The notes beneath the pieces are model-generated. The model was not told the origin of the DNA and made no database searches. It saw only the letters and a list, made by a program, of their open reading frames with translations. DNA of 64,000 nt, from positions 248,001-312,000 of the forward strand of contig JAFEEG010000019.1 of the NCBI GenBank assembly GCA_018241225.1, in the 5' to 3' direction. Below, in pieces: positions 39,233-47,315 of the stretch (the stretch's first letter is position 1; every line of letters begins with the position of its first letter). Position numbers and translations under genes: made by a program. This DNA is from Pseudomonadota bacterium (GTDB lineage Bacteria > Pseudomonadota > Gammaproteobacteria > Burkholderiales > Burkholderiaceae_C).

Positions 39233-39796
39233 TCAGCCGACGATCATCAGGATGCCCAGCACCGCGAAGATGGCCGCCGAGATGCCATGGACCCACTTGA
39301 TGGGGACGCGCCGCATGATGCGGTCGCCCAGGAAGACCACCGGTGCATTGGCCAACATCATGCCCAGCGTCGTGCCGGCCACCACCCAGAAGTAGTCGTT
39401 GACGAAGCGCGCGGCCAGCATCACGGTCGCGATCTGGGTCTTGTCGCCCATTTCGGCCAAGAAGAAGGCCAGGACGGTGGTGCCGAACACGCCGAAGTGG
39501 CCGCGCGTGGCGCTGTCTTCTTCGTCGAGCTTGTCAGGAATCATCATCCACACCGCCATGGCCAGGAAGGAGCCGCCGAGGATCCAGCGCAGCACGGTGG
39601 GACCGAGCCAGTGCGTGAGGTAGTTGCCCACGGCGCCGGCCAGCGCATGGTTGACAATGGTGGCAACAAAGATACCCGCCACGATGGGCCAGGCTTTGCC
39701 TCGAAAGCGGGAGGCGAGGACGAGCGCCAGAAGTTGCGTCTTGTCGCCCATCTCGGCCAAGGCGACGACGCCCGTGGCAACGGTGAATGCTTGCAT
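39233..39796 (-). CDS. TMEM165/GDT1 (UPF0016) family manganese exporter
   Basis: A 187-aa membrane protein with six predicted helices in two repeats, each with the signature EMGDKTQ (residues about 15-21 and 95-101). Family members transport Mn2+ (or Ca2+) out of the cytoplasm in exchange for protons; bacterial ones are called MneA. The leader carries a yybP-ykoY-type Mn2+ riboswitch, which supports manganese as substrate. ATG 39796 has GGGAG about 11 bases upstream; the longer frame to 39850 runs into the leader hairpins. Confidence 0.9.
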   Translation of the reverse strand: MQAFTVATGVVALAEMGDKTQLLALVLASRFRGKAWPIVAGIFVATIVNHALAGAVGNYLTHWLGPTVLRWILGGSFLAMAVWMMIPDKLDEEDSATRGHFGVFGTTVLAFFLAEMGDKTQIATVMLAARFVNDYFWVVAGTTLGMMLANAPVVFLGDRIMRRVPIKWVHGISAAIFAVLGILMIVG

Positions 39797-39811
39797 GAAA
39801 AAGGTGCTCCC

Positions 39812-39872
39812 GGCCGAAGGACGCGATTGACCATGCAGCCCTTCGGCCATATTCCCGAAGCTGCATAGTCAA
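39812..39872 (-). promoter_or_regulatory. mutually exclusive leader hairpins (expression platform)
   Basis: Hairpin A: TTGACTATGCAGC-type arm at 39860-39872 pairs with 39827-39839 and takes up the 3' strand of the riboswitch P1 stem. Hairpin B: GGCCGAAGG (39839-39847) pairs with CCTTCGGCC (39812-39820), directly next to the GGGAG ribosome site. They share bases near 39839, so folding of one should oppose the other. No U tract follows, suggesting translational control. Confidence 0.6.
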
Positions 39873-39977
39873 TGGTCTCGCCAGGTTCTCACTGCGCGCG
39901 CCATGTCCCGTTGGGGTGGGACAAGTCTGTTGACGCGGGCCCTTCTCGAAGTCGGAAGGCGGCTACTCCCCAATGAC
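39869..39977 (-). promoter_or_regulatory. yybP-ykoY manganese riboswitch
   Basis: Read on the minus strand, a P1 stem TCATTGG / CCATTGA encloses the two hallmark internal-loop sequences: GGGGAGTAGCC at about 39960-39971 and ACCTGGCGAGACC at about 39873-39885. A GTCAACA stretch lies between, as in many members. This class binds Mn2+ and turns on Mn exporters, which fits the UPF0016 gene downstream. Confidence 0.85.
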
Positions 39978-40084
39978 GAGGAGGATTGTAACCGCATCGA
40001 AGCGCCCGGTCCACGCCCCGTTTGTTGTGAGCAAGCACAAACTTCCAGTATTTTTTGGCACTGTGCGATGCAAGCGTCAAAAAA

Positions 40085-40115
40085 TTGCTTGCAATTTCCA
40101 TAAATCACCCATAAT
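40085..40115 (+). promoter_or_regulatory. possible sigma-70 promoter of the RNA-binding-protein gene
   Basis: An AT-rich patch contains TTGCTT/TTGCAA (40085-40094) and CATAAT (40110-40115). Spacing is 15 or 19 bases depending on the -35 chosen, neither ideal. A start here would give a leader of about 125 bases, as is common for cold-shock-type RNA-binding-protein genes. Confidence 0.35.
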
Positions 40116-40248
40116 GCGCGAGCCTACCGCTTGATTTTGGCGGGGGTTATCGGTGATCGGGCAGTTTCGCGAGGCTTAGCATTGGCATGTGCGAGTCACG
40201 CTCTCGGGACTCCATCGCTTTTATTGATGTGTTTATAGGAGTCCCTTG

Positions 40249-40767
40249 ATGGGCAACAAACTCTACGTCGGCAACCTGCCTTACTCGGTGCGTGACGGTG
40301 ACCTGGAACAAGCCTTCGGCCAATTCGGTTCCGTGACCAGCGCCAAGGTGATGATGGAGCGCGACACCGGCCGTTCGAAGGGCTTCGGTTTTGTCGAGAT
40401 GGGCAGCGACGCGGAAGCGCAGGCAGCCATCAATGGCATGAATGGCCAGCCTCTGGGCGGCCGTAGCGTCGTCGTGAACGAAGCTCGCCCCATGGAAGCG
40501 CGTCCCCCCCGTAGCGGTGGCTACGGCGGCGGCGGTGGTGGCGGCGGCTACGGTGGTGGCGGCGGTGGCTACGGCGGCGGTGGCCGCAGTGGTGGTGGCG
40601 GCGGCTACGGTGGTGGCGGCGGCGGTGGCTACGGTGGTGGCGGCCGCAGCGGTGGCGGTGGCGGCGACGGCGGCTTCCGCAGCCCGTACGGCGCTGGCCC
40701 GCGTGGTGGCGGCGGCGGTGGCCGTGGTGGCTACGGCGGCGGCAACGGTGGCAACAGCGGCTACTGA
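40249..40767 (+). CDS. RRM-domain, glycine-rich RNA-binding protein
   Basis: A 172-aa protein. Residues 1-80 form one RRM: RNP2 LYVGNLPY at about 5-12 and RNP1 KGFGFVEM at about 44-51, with the aromatic residues needed for RNA stacking. Residues about 85-172 are nearly pure Gly/Tyr/Arg/Ser repeats (GGGGGGYGGGG, GGRSGGGG), a flexible RGG-like tail. The architecture resembles plant and cyanobacterial glycine-rich RNA-binding proteins, often cold-induced. The ATG at 40249 has GGAG 8 bases upstream. A strong terminator follows at 40785-40810. Confidence 0.93.
   Translation: MGNKLYVGNLPYSVRDGDLEQAFGQFGSVTSAKVMMERDTGRSKGFGFVEMGSDAEAQAAINGMNGQPLGGRSVVVNEARPMEARPPRSGGYGGGGGGGGYGGGGGGYGGGGRSGGGGGYGGGGGGGYGGGGRSGGGGGDGGFRSPYGAGPRGGGGGGRGGYGGGNGGNSGY
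40519..40665 (+). repeat. GGN-rich tandem coding repeat
   Basis: Imperfect repeats of GGCGGTGGTGGC-like and GGCTACGGT units encode the Gly/Tyr tail of the RRM protein. The number of units is likely to vary between strains through slippage. Confidence 0.8.
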
Positions 40768-40784
40768 TCCCTGTTCAAACAGCA

Positions 40785-40810
40785 AAAGGGCTCCCTAGGG
40801 AGCCCTTTTT
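40785..40810. terminator. rho-independent terminator
   Basis: AAAAGGGCTCCC pairs with GGGAGCCCTTTTT around a 2-base centre (CTAG core), with T and A tracts on both sides. It lies between the convergent RRM and SDR genes and can serve both. Confidence 0.9.
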
Positions 40811-40839
40811 GTTTTGCCCGACGGTTGTGTTGTTCTTGC

Positions 40840-41640
40840 CTATTGCTCGCCACGGCGCTTCTTGCGGCCCCGTCCCTGCACACCACGATCGAACAGGCTG
40901 TTGGGTACCAGCCGCAGCAATTTGGCAACCACGCCCATCTGCCAAGGAATGACGCGGTAGCTGCTGCCTTCCTCGATGGTGCGAAAAGCACGATCGGCGA
41001 ATTCGGCCGGTTGCAGAAGAAAGGGCATGCCATAGCGGTTGCCCTGGGTCAGCGGGGTGTCCACGTAGCCGGGGCAGATGGTGACGACCTTCACGCCACT
41101 GCTTCGCAGTTCGCACCGAAGGCTTTCGCAATAGCTCACCACACCCGCCTTGCTGGCGCAATACGCGCCGTGCCCCGGCAGGCCACGAATGGCGGCTACG
41201 CTCCCGATGCCCACTAACCGGCCAGTGCCGCGCGCGCGCATCGGCCCGACAAACGGATGGAAAGTCGCTGCCAGCCCCAGGTTGTTGATGGCGAATGTCT
41301 GGGCCATCACCTCGAGGTCTTCGAGTTGCTCGGTGTCCATGCCGATGCTCACACCGGCATTGGCAATCACTACGTCGGGCAGGCCCTGCCGGGCGATGCA
41401 GTCGTGACCAGCAGAGACGATGCTGCTGACCTGCGCGACATCAGCGCCGTAGATCTCGACGCGGCTGCGATCGAGCGCTTGCGCCAAGACCCAAGCCTCG
41501 ATCTCCGCCGTACGGCGCGCGCTCAGCGCCAGCCGGAATCCGGCCGCGTAGTAGCGTGCTGCCAGGGCCTGGCCAATTCCACTCGAAGCGCCAGTGATGA
41601 AGACCAGCGGCGCGTCCTTGGGCGCCAATGCGCCACTCAT
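40840..41640 (-). CDS. SDR-family oxidoreductase
   Basis: A 266-aa short-chain dehydrogenase. The cofactor motif GASSGIGQ is near residue 17, NAG at about 92 and the catalytic YCASK at about 157-161 (Tyr and Lys), preceded by a Ser in GIGSVAA. NADP or NAD dependence and substrate are unknown; a basic tail (GRGRKKRRGEQ) ends the protein. The start overlaps the lptC stop (ATGA), so it is the last gene of a kdsD-kdsC-lptC-SDR operon, where other Proteobacteria have lptA. Confidence 0.92.
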   Translation of the reverse strand: MSGALAPKDAPLVFITGASSGIGQALAARYYAAGFRLALSARRTAEIEAWVLAQALDRSRVEIYGADVAQVSSIVSAGHDCIARQGLPDVVIANAGVSIGMDTEQLEDLEVMAQTFAINNLGLAATFHPFVGPMRARGTGRLVGIGSVAAIRGLPGHGAYCASKAGVVSYCESLRCELRSSGVKVVTICPGYVDTPLTQGNRYGMPFLLQPAEFADRAFRTIEEGSSYRVIPWQMGVVAKLLRLVPNSLFDRGVQGRGRKKRRGEQ

Positions 41641-42275
41641 TGCTTCTTGCCGGCGGGCTGCGCCGGCTGGATCACACCGCGCACGCGGCCCTTCAGATTG
41701 GCAACGCCGGAAATCTTGTCGTAGTCCATGGAATCGGCCGTGAAGCGATCGTCCCCGCGCATCAGCGTGACGGGCTTGTTGGAAGTCACACGCTCCGTGT
41801 CGGTATACGCGTGCAGGAAGTCGCCTCGAAATTCCAGGCGCGGGATTTCCTCGCCACTGGGGGTGCGGGCCGCGTCGCGCACCACGATGGCATTGCCGAA
41901 CAACTGTACTTCGCTGGCATCGCCGTTGGACAGGCCGCGGTTGGCCGTTGCATGCGTCACCAGCCCCTCGGGCGAGATGGTGCGCATGCGCACCTCGTCG
42001 ATTTCCATGGTGTCCGTGTCAGGAAAATGCCGGCCTTCCTTGCCACGCAATTCGCTGCGCAATTCCCCGTTGGGGAAAAAGCGTTTGACGACAAAGCCGC
42101 GCATGAAATAGTCGGGGTCATGCGTGACCGGCGCGGGTGGCTTGGGCTCCATCAACCGCGGCGCATTGCGCACGAGCCAGTAGGTACCAAGTGCCAACAC
42201 GGCAGCCAGAATGATTGGCAGGTAGATCGTGACGCGATCGAAGCCGACGCGCAGCCATTGCAGCAGTCGGCTCAA
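41637..42275 (-). CDS. lptC: LPS export protein LptC
   Basis: A 212-aa bitopic inner-membrane protein: one N-terminal helix (about residues 18-36, IYLPIILAAVLALGTYWLV) and a periplasmic beta-jellyroll (PDYFMRGFVVKRFFPNG, MRTISPEGLVTHATANRG, DFLHAYTDTERVTS). LptC passes LPS from LptBFG to LptA. It starts at a TTG that overlaps the kdsC stop (TTGA); no in-frame ATG nearby would keep the membrane helix. It belongs to the kdsD-kdsC-lptC operon. Confidence 0.9.
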   Translation of the reverse strand: MSRLLQWLRVGFDRVTIYLPIILAAVLALGTYWLVRNAPRLMEPKPPAPVTHDPDYFMRGFVVKRFFPNGELRSELRGKEGRHFPDTDTMEIDEVRMRTISPEGLVTHATANRGLSNGDASEVQLFGNAIVVRDAARTPSGEEIPRLEFRGDFLHAYTDTERVTSNKPVTLMRGDDRFTADSMDYDKISGVANLKGRVRGVIQPAQPAGKKQ

Positions 42276-42823
42276 GTCGGCGTCCCTCGCGCGGCATCCA
42301 GCATGCGGCGGTAGTGCCCACCCGCGGTGAGCAGCAGGTCGCAGAACTCTCGCGCCGCGCCTTCGCCGCCACGCGCCTGCGTCACATGGTGTGCAATGGC
42401 GCGCACTTCGGCATGCGCATTCGCAGGCGCGACCGCCAATGCCGCGCGCATCAGCACGGGCAGGTCGGGCCAGTCGTCGCCGATGGCCGCGGCCTGGGTC
42501 CAGTCGAAACCCAATTGCGCCAGCACCGCTTGGGCAGCGGGCAGCTTGTCTTCGGTGCCGTAGCGCACGTGTTCGAGACCCAGCGCCTCCAGCCGCACGC
42601 GCAGCGGCTTGGAGTCACGGCCGGTGATCACCACCGGCGTGATGCCTGCACGGCGCAGCAGCTTGAGGCCGTAGCCATCGAGGATGGAAAAGCGCTTGAG
42701 CGTTTCGCCATGCTCACTGAAGTACACGCCGCCGTCGGTCAGCACCCCGTCGACGTCGAAGAACGCCACGCGCAGGTCTTGCGCGCGCAAAAGGGTTTCG
42801 GTCGGAAAAACTTGCGCCGCCAT
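42272..42823 (-). CDS. kdsC: 3-deoxy-D-manno-octulosonate 8-phosphate phosphatase
   Basis: A 183-aa HAD-superfamily phosphatase. The nucleophile motif is FFDVDGVLTDGG at about residues 21-32, with TGRDSKPL and GDDWPDLPVL as motifs II-IV; the lack of a cap domain is typical of KdsC. It releases phosphate from Kdo-8-phosphate in lipid A-core synthesis. One base separates it from the kdsD stop, and its own stop overlaps the lptC start. Confidence 0.95.
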   Translation of the reverse strand: MAAQVFPTETLLRAQDLRVAFFDVDGVLTDGGVYFSEHGETLKRFSILDGYGLKLLRRAGITPVVITGRDSKPLRVRLEALGLEHVRYGTEDKLPAAQAVLAQLGFDWTQAAAIGDDWPDLPVLMRAALAVAPANAHAEVRAIAHHVTQARGGEGAAREFCDLLLTAGGHYRRMLDAARGTPT

Positions 42824-42824
42824 C

Positions 42825-43829
42825 TCAGATGACCTTGGCGCGCATCAGGTCGTTGGTGTTGAGCGCGCCGACGATCTTGTTGTGCGCGTCCACCACGAAC
42901 AGGCGGGTGATGCCGTGCTGCTCCATGAGCTCCGCCGCCTCCACCGCCAGGGCGTCGACGCGGATGGTGCGGGGGCCGCGATGCATCACGTCCTGGGCAC
43001 GGGCCGTGCGTAGGTCGACGCCAGCCTCGATCAGGCGACGCAGGTCGCCGTCGGTGAAGATGCCGGTGGCCTGGCGGTCGGGCTCAATGATCGCGGCGGC
43101 GCCGAAGCCGCCGGTGCTCATGGCGCGCATGAGCTCGCTCACATTTGCATCCGGCTTGGCCGTGGGCACCTGGTCACCCGAACGCATGACATCGCTGACA
43201 TGGGTGAGCAACTTGCGGCCCAGTGCGCCACCGGGGTGCGAGCGGGCGAAGTCCTCGGTGCCGAAGCCGCGCGCGTCAAGCAACGCGACGGCCAATGCGT
43301 CGCCCAGCGCCATCTGCGCCGTGGTGCTGGCCGTGGGCGCCAGGTTGAGCGGGCAGGCCTCTTTCTCGACACTGCTGTCGAGCACGATGTCGGCATGCTG
43401 GGCCAGGGTGGAATCGGCGCGGCCGGTCATGGCGATGAGGGGCACGCCTTGGCGCTTGACCACCGGCAGGATGGTGGTGAGCTCTTCGACCTCGCCGCTG
43501 TTGGAAATCCCGAGCACCAGGTCGACCGCCTTGATCATGCCCAGGTCGCCATGGCTGGCTTCGGCCGGATGCACGAACATGGCCGGCGTGCCCGTCGACG
43601 CCAGGGTGGCTGCGATCTTGCGGCCCACATGGCCGCTCTTGCCCATGCCCATGACCACTACGCGGCCGCGCACGGCAAGAATTCTTCGCACCGCCTCGAC
43701 GAAGCTGGCGCCAACGCGCGTCTTCAGGCCCAGCACGGCCTGCCCCTCGATGTCGAAGGTGGCGCGTGCGCGGGCCAGCATCGCTTCAGGATCGAGGGCC
43801 GGGGGAGTGTCGGGCGTGGGCGTGCTCAT
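42825..43829 (-). CDS. kdsD: D-arabinose 5-phosphate isomerase (KpsF/GutQ family)
   Basis: A 334-aa enzyme converting ribulose 5-phosphate to arabinose 5-phosphate, the first step to Kdo. The N-terminal SIS domain (about residues 40-180) has GMGKSGHVGRKIAATLAS and GISNSGEVEEL; two CBS domains follow (VMRSGDQVPTAK and VMHRGPRTIRV). Length equals E. coli KdsD (328 aa). First gene of the LPS operon; ATG 43829 is used and the longer open frame above it is opposite-strand coding of kefC. Confidence 0.95.
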   Translation of the reverse strand: MSTPTPDTPPALDPEAMLARARATFDIEGQAVLGLKTRVGASFVEAVRRILAVRGRVVVMGMGKSGHVGRKIAATLASTGTPAMFVHPAEASHGDLGMIKAVDLVLGISNSGEVEELTTILPVVKRQGVPLIAMTGRADSTLAQHADIVLDSSVEKEACPLNLAPTASTTAQMALGDALAVALLDARGFGTEDFARSHPGGALGRKLLTHVSDVMRSGDQVPTAKPDANVSELMRAMSTGGFGAAAIIEPDRQATGIFTDGDLRRLIEAGVDLRTARAQDVMHRGPRTIRVDALAVEAAELMEQHGITRLFVVDAHNKIVGALNTNDLMRAKVI

Positions 43830-43937
43830 CGCGGGGATTTTAGGCGCGCGCCACATTCGAGCCCACGTCGCCGGACTTGCCCGCTTTTGGTACAGACCCC
43901 GGGCGAATTCGCGTGGGGTGTCGAATAGGATCGGACC

Positions 43938-45923
43938 ATGTCCTCCTTCGACCTCACGCTGTTGTATCTGCTTGCCGCAGTCATCGGCGTTGTGGCCTGC
44001 CGATCGCTCAAGCTGCCGCCCATGCTGGGCTACCTTGCAGCCGGGGTGCTGATCGGCCCGCATGCGCTGGCGCTGGCGCAGAACTCCGAGGCCATTCGCC
44101 ACCTGGGCGAGTTCGGCGTGGTCTTCCTCATGTTTGCCATCGGACTGGAGTTCAACCTGCCCAAGCTTCGTGCCATGCGCAAGCATGTGTTTGGCCTGGG
44201 GCTGCTGCAGGTGGTACTGACCATCGTGGTCGCCACCGCCGGCGCCTTGCTCCTGGCCAAGCTGCTGCCGCCGCACTGGCGCTTTTCCTGGCAGACCGCG
44301 GTTGCGCTTTCGGGCGCGCTGGCCATGAGCAGCACCGCGATCGTGGTCAAGCTGATGGCCGAGCGCCTCGAGCTGGAGAGCGAGCACGGCAAGCGCGTGA
44401 TGGGCGTGCTGCTGTTCCAGGACTTGGCGGTCGTGCCGCTGCTGGTGCTCATTCCGGCGTTGGGTGCACCGCCCGAGTTGCTCATCAAGGCGCTGAGCTT
44501 TGCACTCTTGAAGGCCGGTGTACTGGTCACGCTGCTGCTGTTCGGCGGGCCGCGGGTGATGCGCTGGTGGCTCACGCTGGTGGCAAGGCGGCGCAGCGAA
44601 GAGCTCTTCATGCTCAACCTGCTGCTCATCACGCTCGGGCTGGCCTGGCTCACTGAATTGGCCGGGCTGAGCCTCGCGCTGGGCGCCTTCATTGCCGGCA
44701 TGCTGGTCTCGGAGACCGAATTCAAGCACCAGGTGGAAACCGACATCCGTCCGTTCCACGACGTGCTGCTGGGCCTGTTCTTCATCACCATCGGGATGTC
44801 GCTGGACTGGCACGTGGTGATCGAACGCTGGCGCCTGGTGGGTGTGCTGCTGATCCTGCCGCTGGCGTTCAAGCTCGGGTTGGTGACCCTGCTGGCGCGC
44901 GGCCTGGGCGCCAGCACCGGCGTGTCGCTTCGCACCGGCCTGTACCTGGCCCAGGCCGGCGAGTTCGGCTTCGTTCTGCTGAGCCTGGCGGGGCAGCGCG
45001 ACCTGATGCCCGAGTGGCTGGTCAACCCGGTGCTGGCCTCGATGGTGGTGTCGATGCTGGCCACGCCTTTCATCATCCTGTACAGCAACACCATCGTGCG
45101 CAAGCTGGTGGCCAGCGACTGGCTGCTGCAGTCCCTTCAGATGACCACGATTGCACGCAAGACGATCAACACGACACAGCACGTGATCATCTGCGGCTAC
45201 GGTCGTTGCGGACAGAACCTGGCACGCATCCTCGAGCGCGAAGGCATTCCCTACATGGCGCTGGACCTGGACCCGGATCGCGTGCGCCAGGCCACCGCGG
45301 CTGGCGACTCCGTGGTGTTCGGCGACGCGGCACGCCTGCAGGCACTGATGGCGGCCGGCCTGGCGCGTGCCAGTGCCGTCGTGGTGACCTACCTGGACAT
45401 CCCTGGCGCGCTCAAGGTGCTGGCAAACACCCGGGCGCACGCGCCGCAGGTGCCGGTCATCGTGCGCACGCAGGACGACCGCGACCTCGAGCGGCTACAG
45501 GCCGCTGGCGCCGCCGAAGTGGTGCCCGAGGCCATCGAGGGCTCGCTGATGCTGGCCAGCCATGCGCTTGCGCTGGTGGGTGTGCCCATGCGACGAGTGA
45601 TTCGCGTGGTGCAGGACCAGCGCGACGCCCGCTACAACCTGCTGCGCGGCTACTTCCATGGCGCGGACGACGACAACGCGGACGAGGTCGATCACGAGCG
45701 ATTCAACAGCTTCACCTTGAGCACCGGTGCGAGCGCGATTGGCCGCGTGGTTTCCGCGCTGGACCTGGGCGAGATGGGCGTGCGAGTGGCCAGCCTGCGC
45801 CGACGCAACGGCCAGCGCTGCGAACTGGCAGAAGACACGCTGCTGGAAGACGGCGACACGCTGGTGCTGTCGGGCAAGCCGACTGCGTTGGCCGTGGCCA
45901 TCGACCGGCTGCAAAAGGGCTGA
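43938..45923 (+). CDS. CPA2 monovalent cation:proton antiporter (KefB/KefC type)
   Basis: A 661-aa antiporter with about 12 helices in residues 1-385 (LLYLLAAVIGVVACRSL, FLMFAIGLEFN), then an RCK_N Rossmann domain (HVIICGYGRCGQNLARIL, about 415-430) and a C-terminal RCK_C domain (GVRVASLRRRNGQ, to 655). Such proteins release K+ in exchange for H+ and respond to nucleotides or electrophiles; YbaL and KefC are closest in layout. No ancillary KefF/KefG gene is adjacent. Divergent from kdsD by 108 bp. Confidence 0.93.
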   Translation: MSSFDLTLLYLLAAVIGVVACRSLKLPPMLGYLAAGVLIGPHALALAQNSEAIRHLGEFGVVFLMFAIGLEFNLPKLRAMRKHVFGLGLLQVVLTIVVATAGALLLAKLLPPHWRFSWQTAVALSGALAMSSTAIVVKLMAERLELESEHGKRVMGVLLFQDLAVVPLLVLIPALGAPPELLIKALSFALLKAGVLVTLLLFGGPRVMRWWLTLVARRRSEELFMLNLLLITLGLAWLTELAGLSLALGAFIAGMLVSETEFKHQVETDIRPFHDVLLGLFFITIGMSLDWHVVIERWRLVGVLLILPLAFKLGLVTLLARGLGASTGVSLRTGLYLAQAGEFGFVLLSLAGQRDLMPEWLVNPVLASMVVSMLATPFIILYSNTIVRKLVASDWLLQSLQMTTIARKTINTTQHVIICGYGRCGQNLARILEREGIPYMALDLDPDRVRQATAAGDSVVFGDAARLQALMAAGLARASAVVVTYLDIPGALKVLANTRAHAPQVPVIVRTQDDRDLERLQAAGAAEVVPEAIEGSLMLASHALALVGVPMRRVIRVVQDQRDARYNLLRGYFHGADDDNADEVDHERFNSFTLSTGASAIGRVVSALDLGEMGVRVASLRRRNGQRCELAEDTLLEDGDTLVLSGKPTALAVAIDRLQKG

Positions 45924-45954
45924 GGCACCCGACGGCGGCGATCCCCGCGCGTCC

Positions 45955-46728
45955 TTACCCGGCCATTGTCGGATTGCGCTTTTCTTCTTCGATTCGCTGC
46001 TGCTGTCGCACCGCCTCGCACTGAGGGTGGCGCGCCAACTCCGGTCGGGCGCATTGGTCCGCCATGCACTGGGCCCGCGCGATGAAGTTGCGGCCGGCGC
46101 AACTCTCCTGCGGCGTGGGGACCCGTGCGGGTTCGGGCGCAGCCACTGGTGGCGGAGGTGGCTCGGCAGCGACTGTCGGCGCGGACGGAGGCGGGGCCTG
46201 CTTCTTGGCTGCTCGCTTGGTCGGCTTGGGGCTGGCCTGCTGCTCCTGTGCCACTGGCGCCGATTCTGACCGGGCAGGCGGTGCCTCCACGGGTGCGGAT
46301 GGGGGCGCCGGTGCAGGCATCACAGCTGGCGCGGACTCGGAGGTGCGAGCTTCCGCCGGTGTCGGCGCGGGAATGCCGGGTGCCTTCAAAGCAGGTTGAA
46401 CCGGCTGGGCGATCTCCTGGCTCCGGTTCTTGTAGCCCCACCATGCAACGGCCAGCACCAGCAGCACAACGCCGACTCCCAGTCCGACGATCCAGCGCCC
46501 GTTGCCGATGGTGGCTCGTGGGGGCGCGGGCGTTGGCCGCACGTCTTTGGGGGCTGCCGCGGGTCGGGAGAGGGTGGACGCCCCGATGTCCGGCAGGGCT
46601 TCAGCGCCGGCCGTCGAGACAACAGGTGCCGCCTGCGGCCAAGCCTGGGCGATCTTGCGGCCGCAGCCCTTGCAGAACTTGGCAGCGTCGCGGTTCTCGG
46701 CGCTGCAGGCGCCACACAGGACGGGCAC
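45955..46728 (-). CDS. zinc-ribbon membrane protein with Cys-rich C-terminal motif
   Basis: A 257-aa protein of unknown function. The N-terminal zinc ribbon uses CGAC and CKGC (residues about 5-8 and 19-22). A single membrane helix lies at about 80-98 (VGLGVGVVLLVLAVAWWG), followed by a Pro/Ala-rich, probably extended periplasmic stretch, and a compact C-terminal Cys motif (SCAGRNFIARAQCMADQC, then HPQC). It starts at GTG 46728, 12 bp behind the cyclic-nucleotide-binding gene, so the two probably form an operon. Confidence 0.75.
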   Translation of the reverse strand: MPVLCGACSAENRDAAKFCKGCGRKIAQAWPQAAPVVSTAGAEALPDIGASTLSRPAAAPKDVRPTPAPPRATIGNGRWIVGLGVGVVLLVLAVAWWGYKNRSQEIAQPVQPALKAPGIPAPTPAEARTSESAPAVMPAPAPPSAPVEAPPARSESAPVAQEQQASPKPTKRAAKKQAPPPSAPTVAAEPPPPPVAAPEPARVPTPQESCAGRNFIARAQCMADQCARPELARHPQCEAVRQQQRIEEEKRNPTMAG

Positions 46729-46740
46729 TGTGCCTGCCCC

Positions 46741-47208
46741 TCAGGTGACCGCGACCCGCTTGGGCTTGTTCACCATCCGTTTGGCAATGACCGAGCCCAG
46801 GGCCATGGTGATTTCGAGCGCCAGCGCGGGTTGCCGATTGGCCATTTCGGAAAAGCGGATGGAGGTCATGCGCCACAGCTGGGTGGGGCCCGTGGCAATG
46901 ACGTTGGCCGAGCGCGGCAGCCTCGAAAAGAAAGCGCCTTCGCCCACCACTGATCCGGCATTGAGGATGGCCAGTTGCATTTGCCCGGACGAGTGGATGA
47001 CGTGCACGCTGAGCGTGCCCTTCTCGATGAAATAGACCGTTCGGTCCTGTGCGCCCTGATCGATCAGGATCTGGCCTGGGGGCACGTCGAGGGGCTGGAG
47101 ATATGTGGCCAGCATCTCCCACTGCTGAGCGCTCAGCGCAGGCGCAAACGCGTCATAGCTGGTGTTTTGCGATATTGCGCGGCACAGGTCCTGAATCGTG
47201 GAGGACAT
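46741..47208 (-). CDS. stand-alone cyclic-nucleotide-binding domain protein
   Basis: A 155-aa protein that is one cNMP-binding beta-roll (LDVPPGQILIDQGAQDRTVYFIEKGTL, shortened; GSVVGEGAFFSRLPRSANVIA as phosphate-binding cassette). No HTH follows, so it is not a Crp/Fnr transcription factor; after the beta-roll there is only a helix with a basic end (MVNKPKRVAVT). It may regulate a partner protein, possibly the zinc-ribbon membrane protein encoded directly downstream. Confidence 0.82.
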   Translation of the reverse strand: MSSTIQDLCRAISQNTSYDAFAPALSAQQWEMLATYLQPLDVPPGQILIDQGAQDRTVYFIEKGTLSVHVIHSSGQMQLAILNAGSVVGEGAFFSRLPRSANVIATGPTQLWRMTSIRFSEMANRQPALALEITMALGSVIAKRMVNKPKRVAVT

Positions 47209-47315
47209 ATCGGGGAATTCCTGACGTGACCCCCAAGTATGAGCGATTGCTCGCTCAATTGCTTGTAAATGCTACAAGAGTAACCAGAATGTGCTATTTG
47301 CACATTTGCTCTTTG

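Noticed and set aside
39889..40101. 70-codon minus-strand frame
   Set aside because: It covers the conserved manganese riboswitch core; RNA conservation explains the sequence better, and the peptide has no recognisable features.
40519..40760. Short repeats that might suggest a CRISPR or satellite array
   Set aside because: Repeats are in frame, irregular in spacing, have no unique spacers and encode the Gly-rich tail of the RRM protein.
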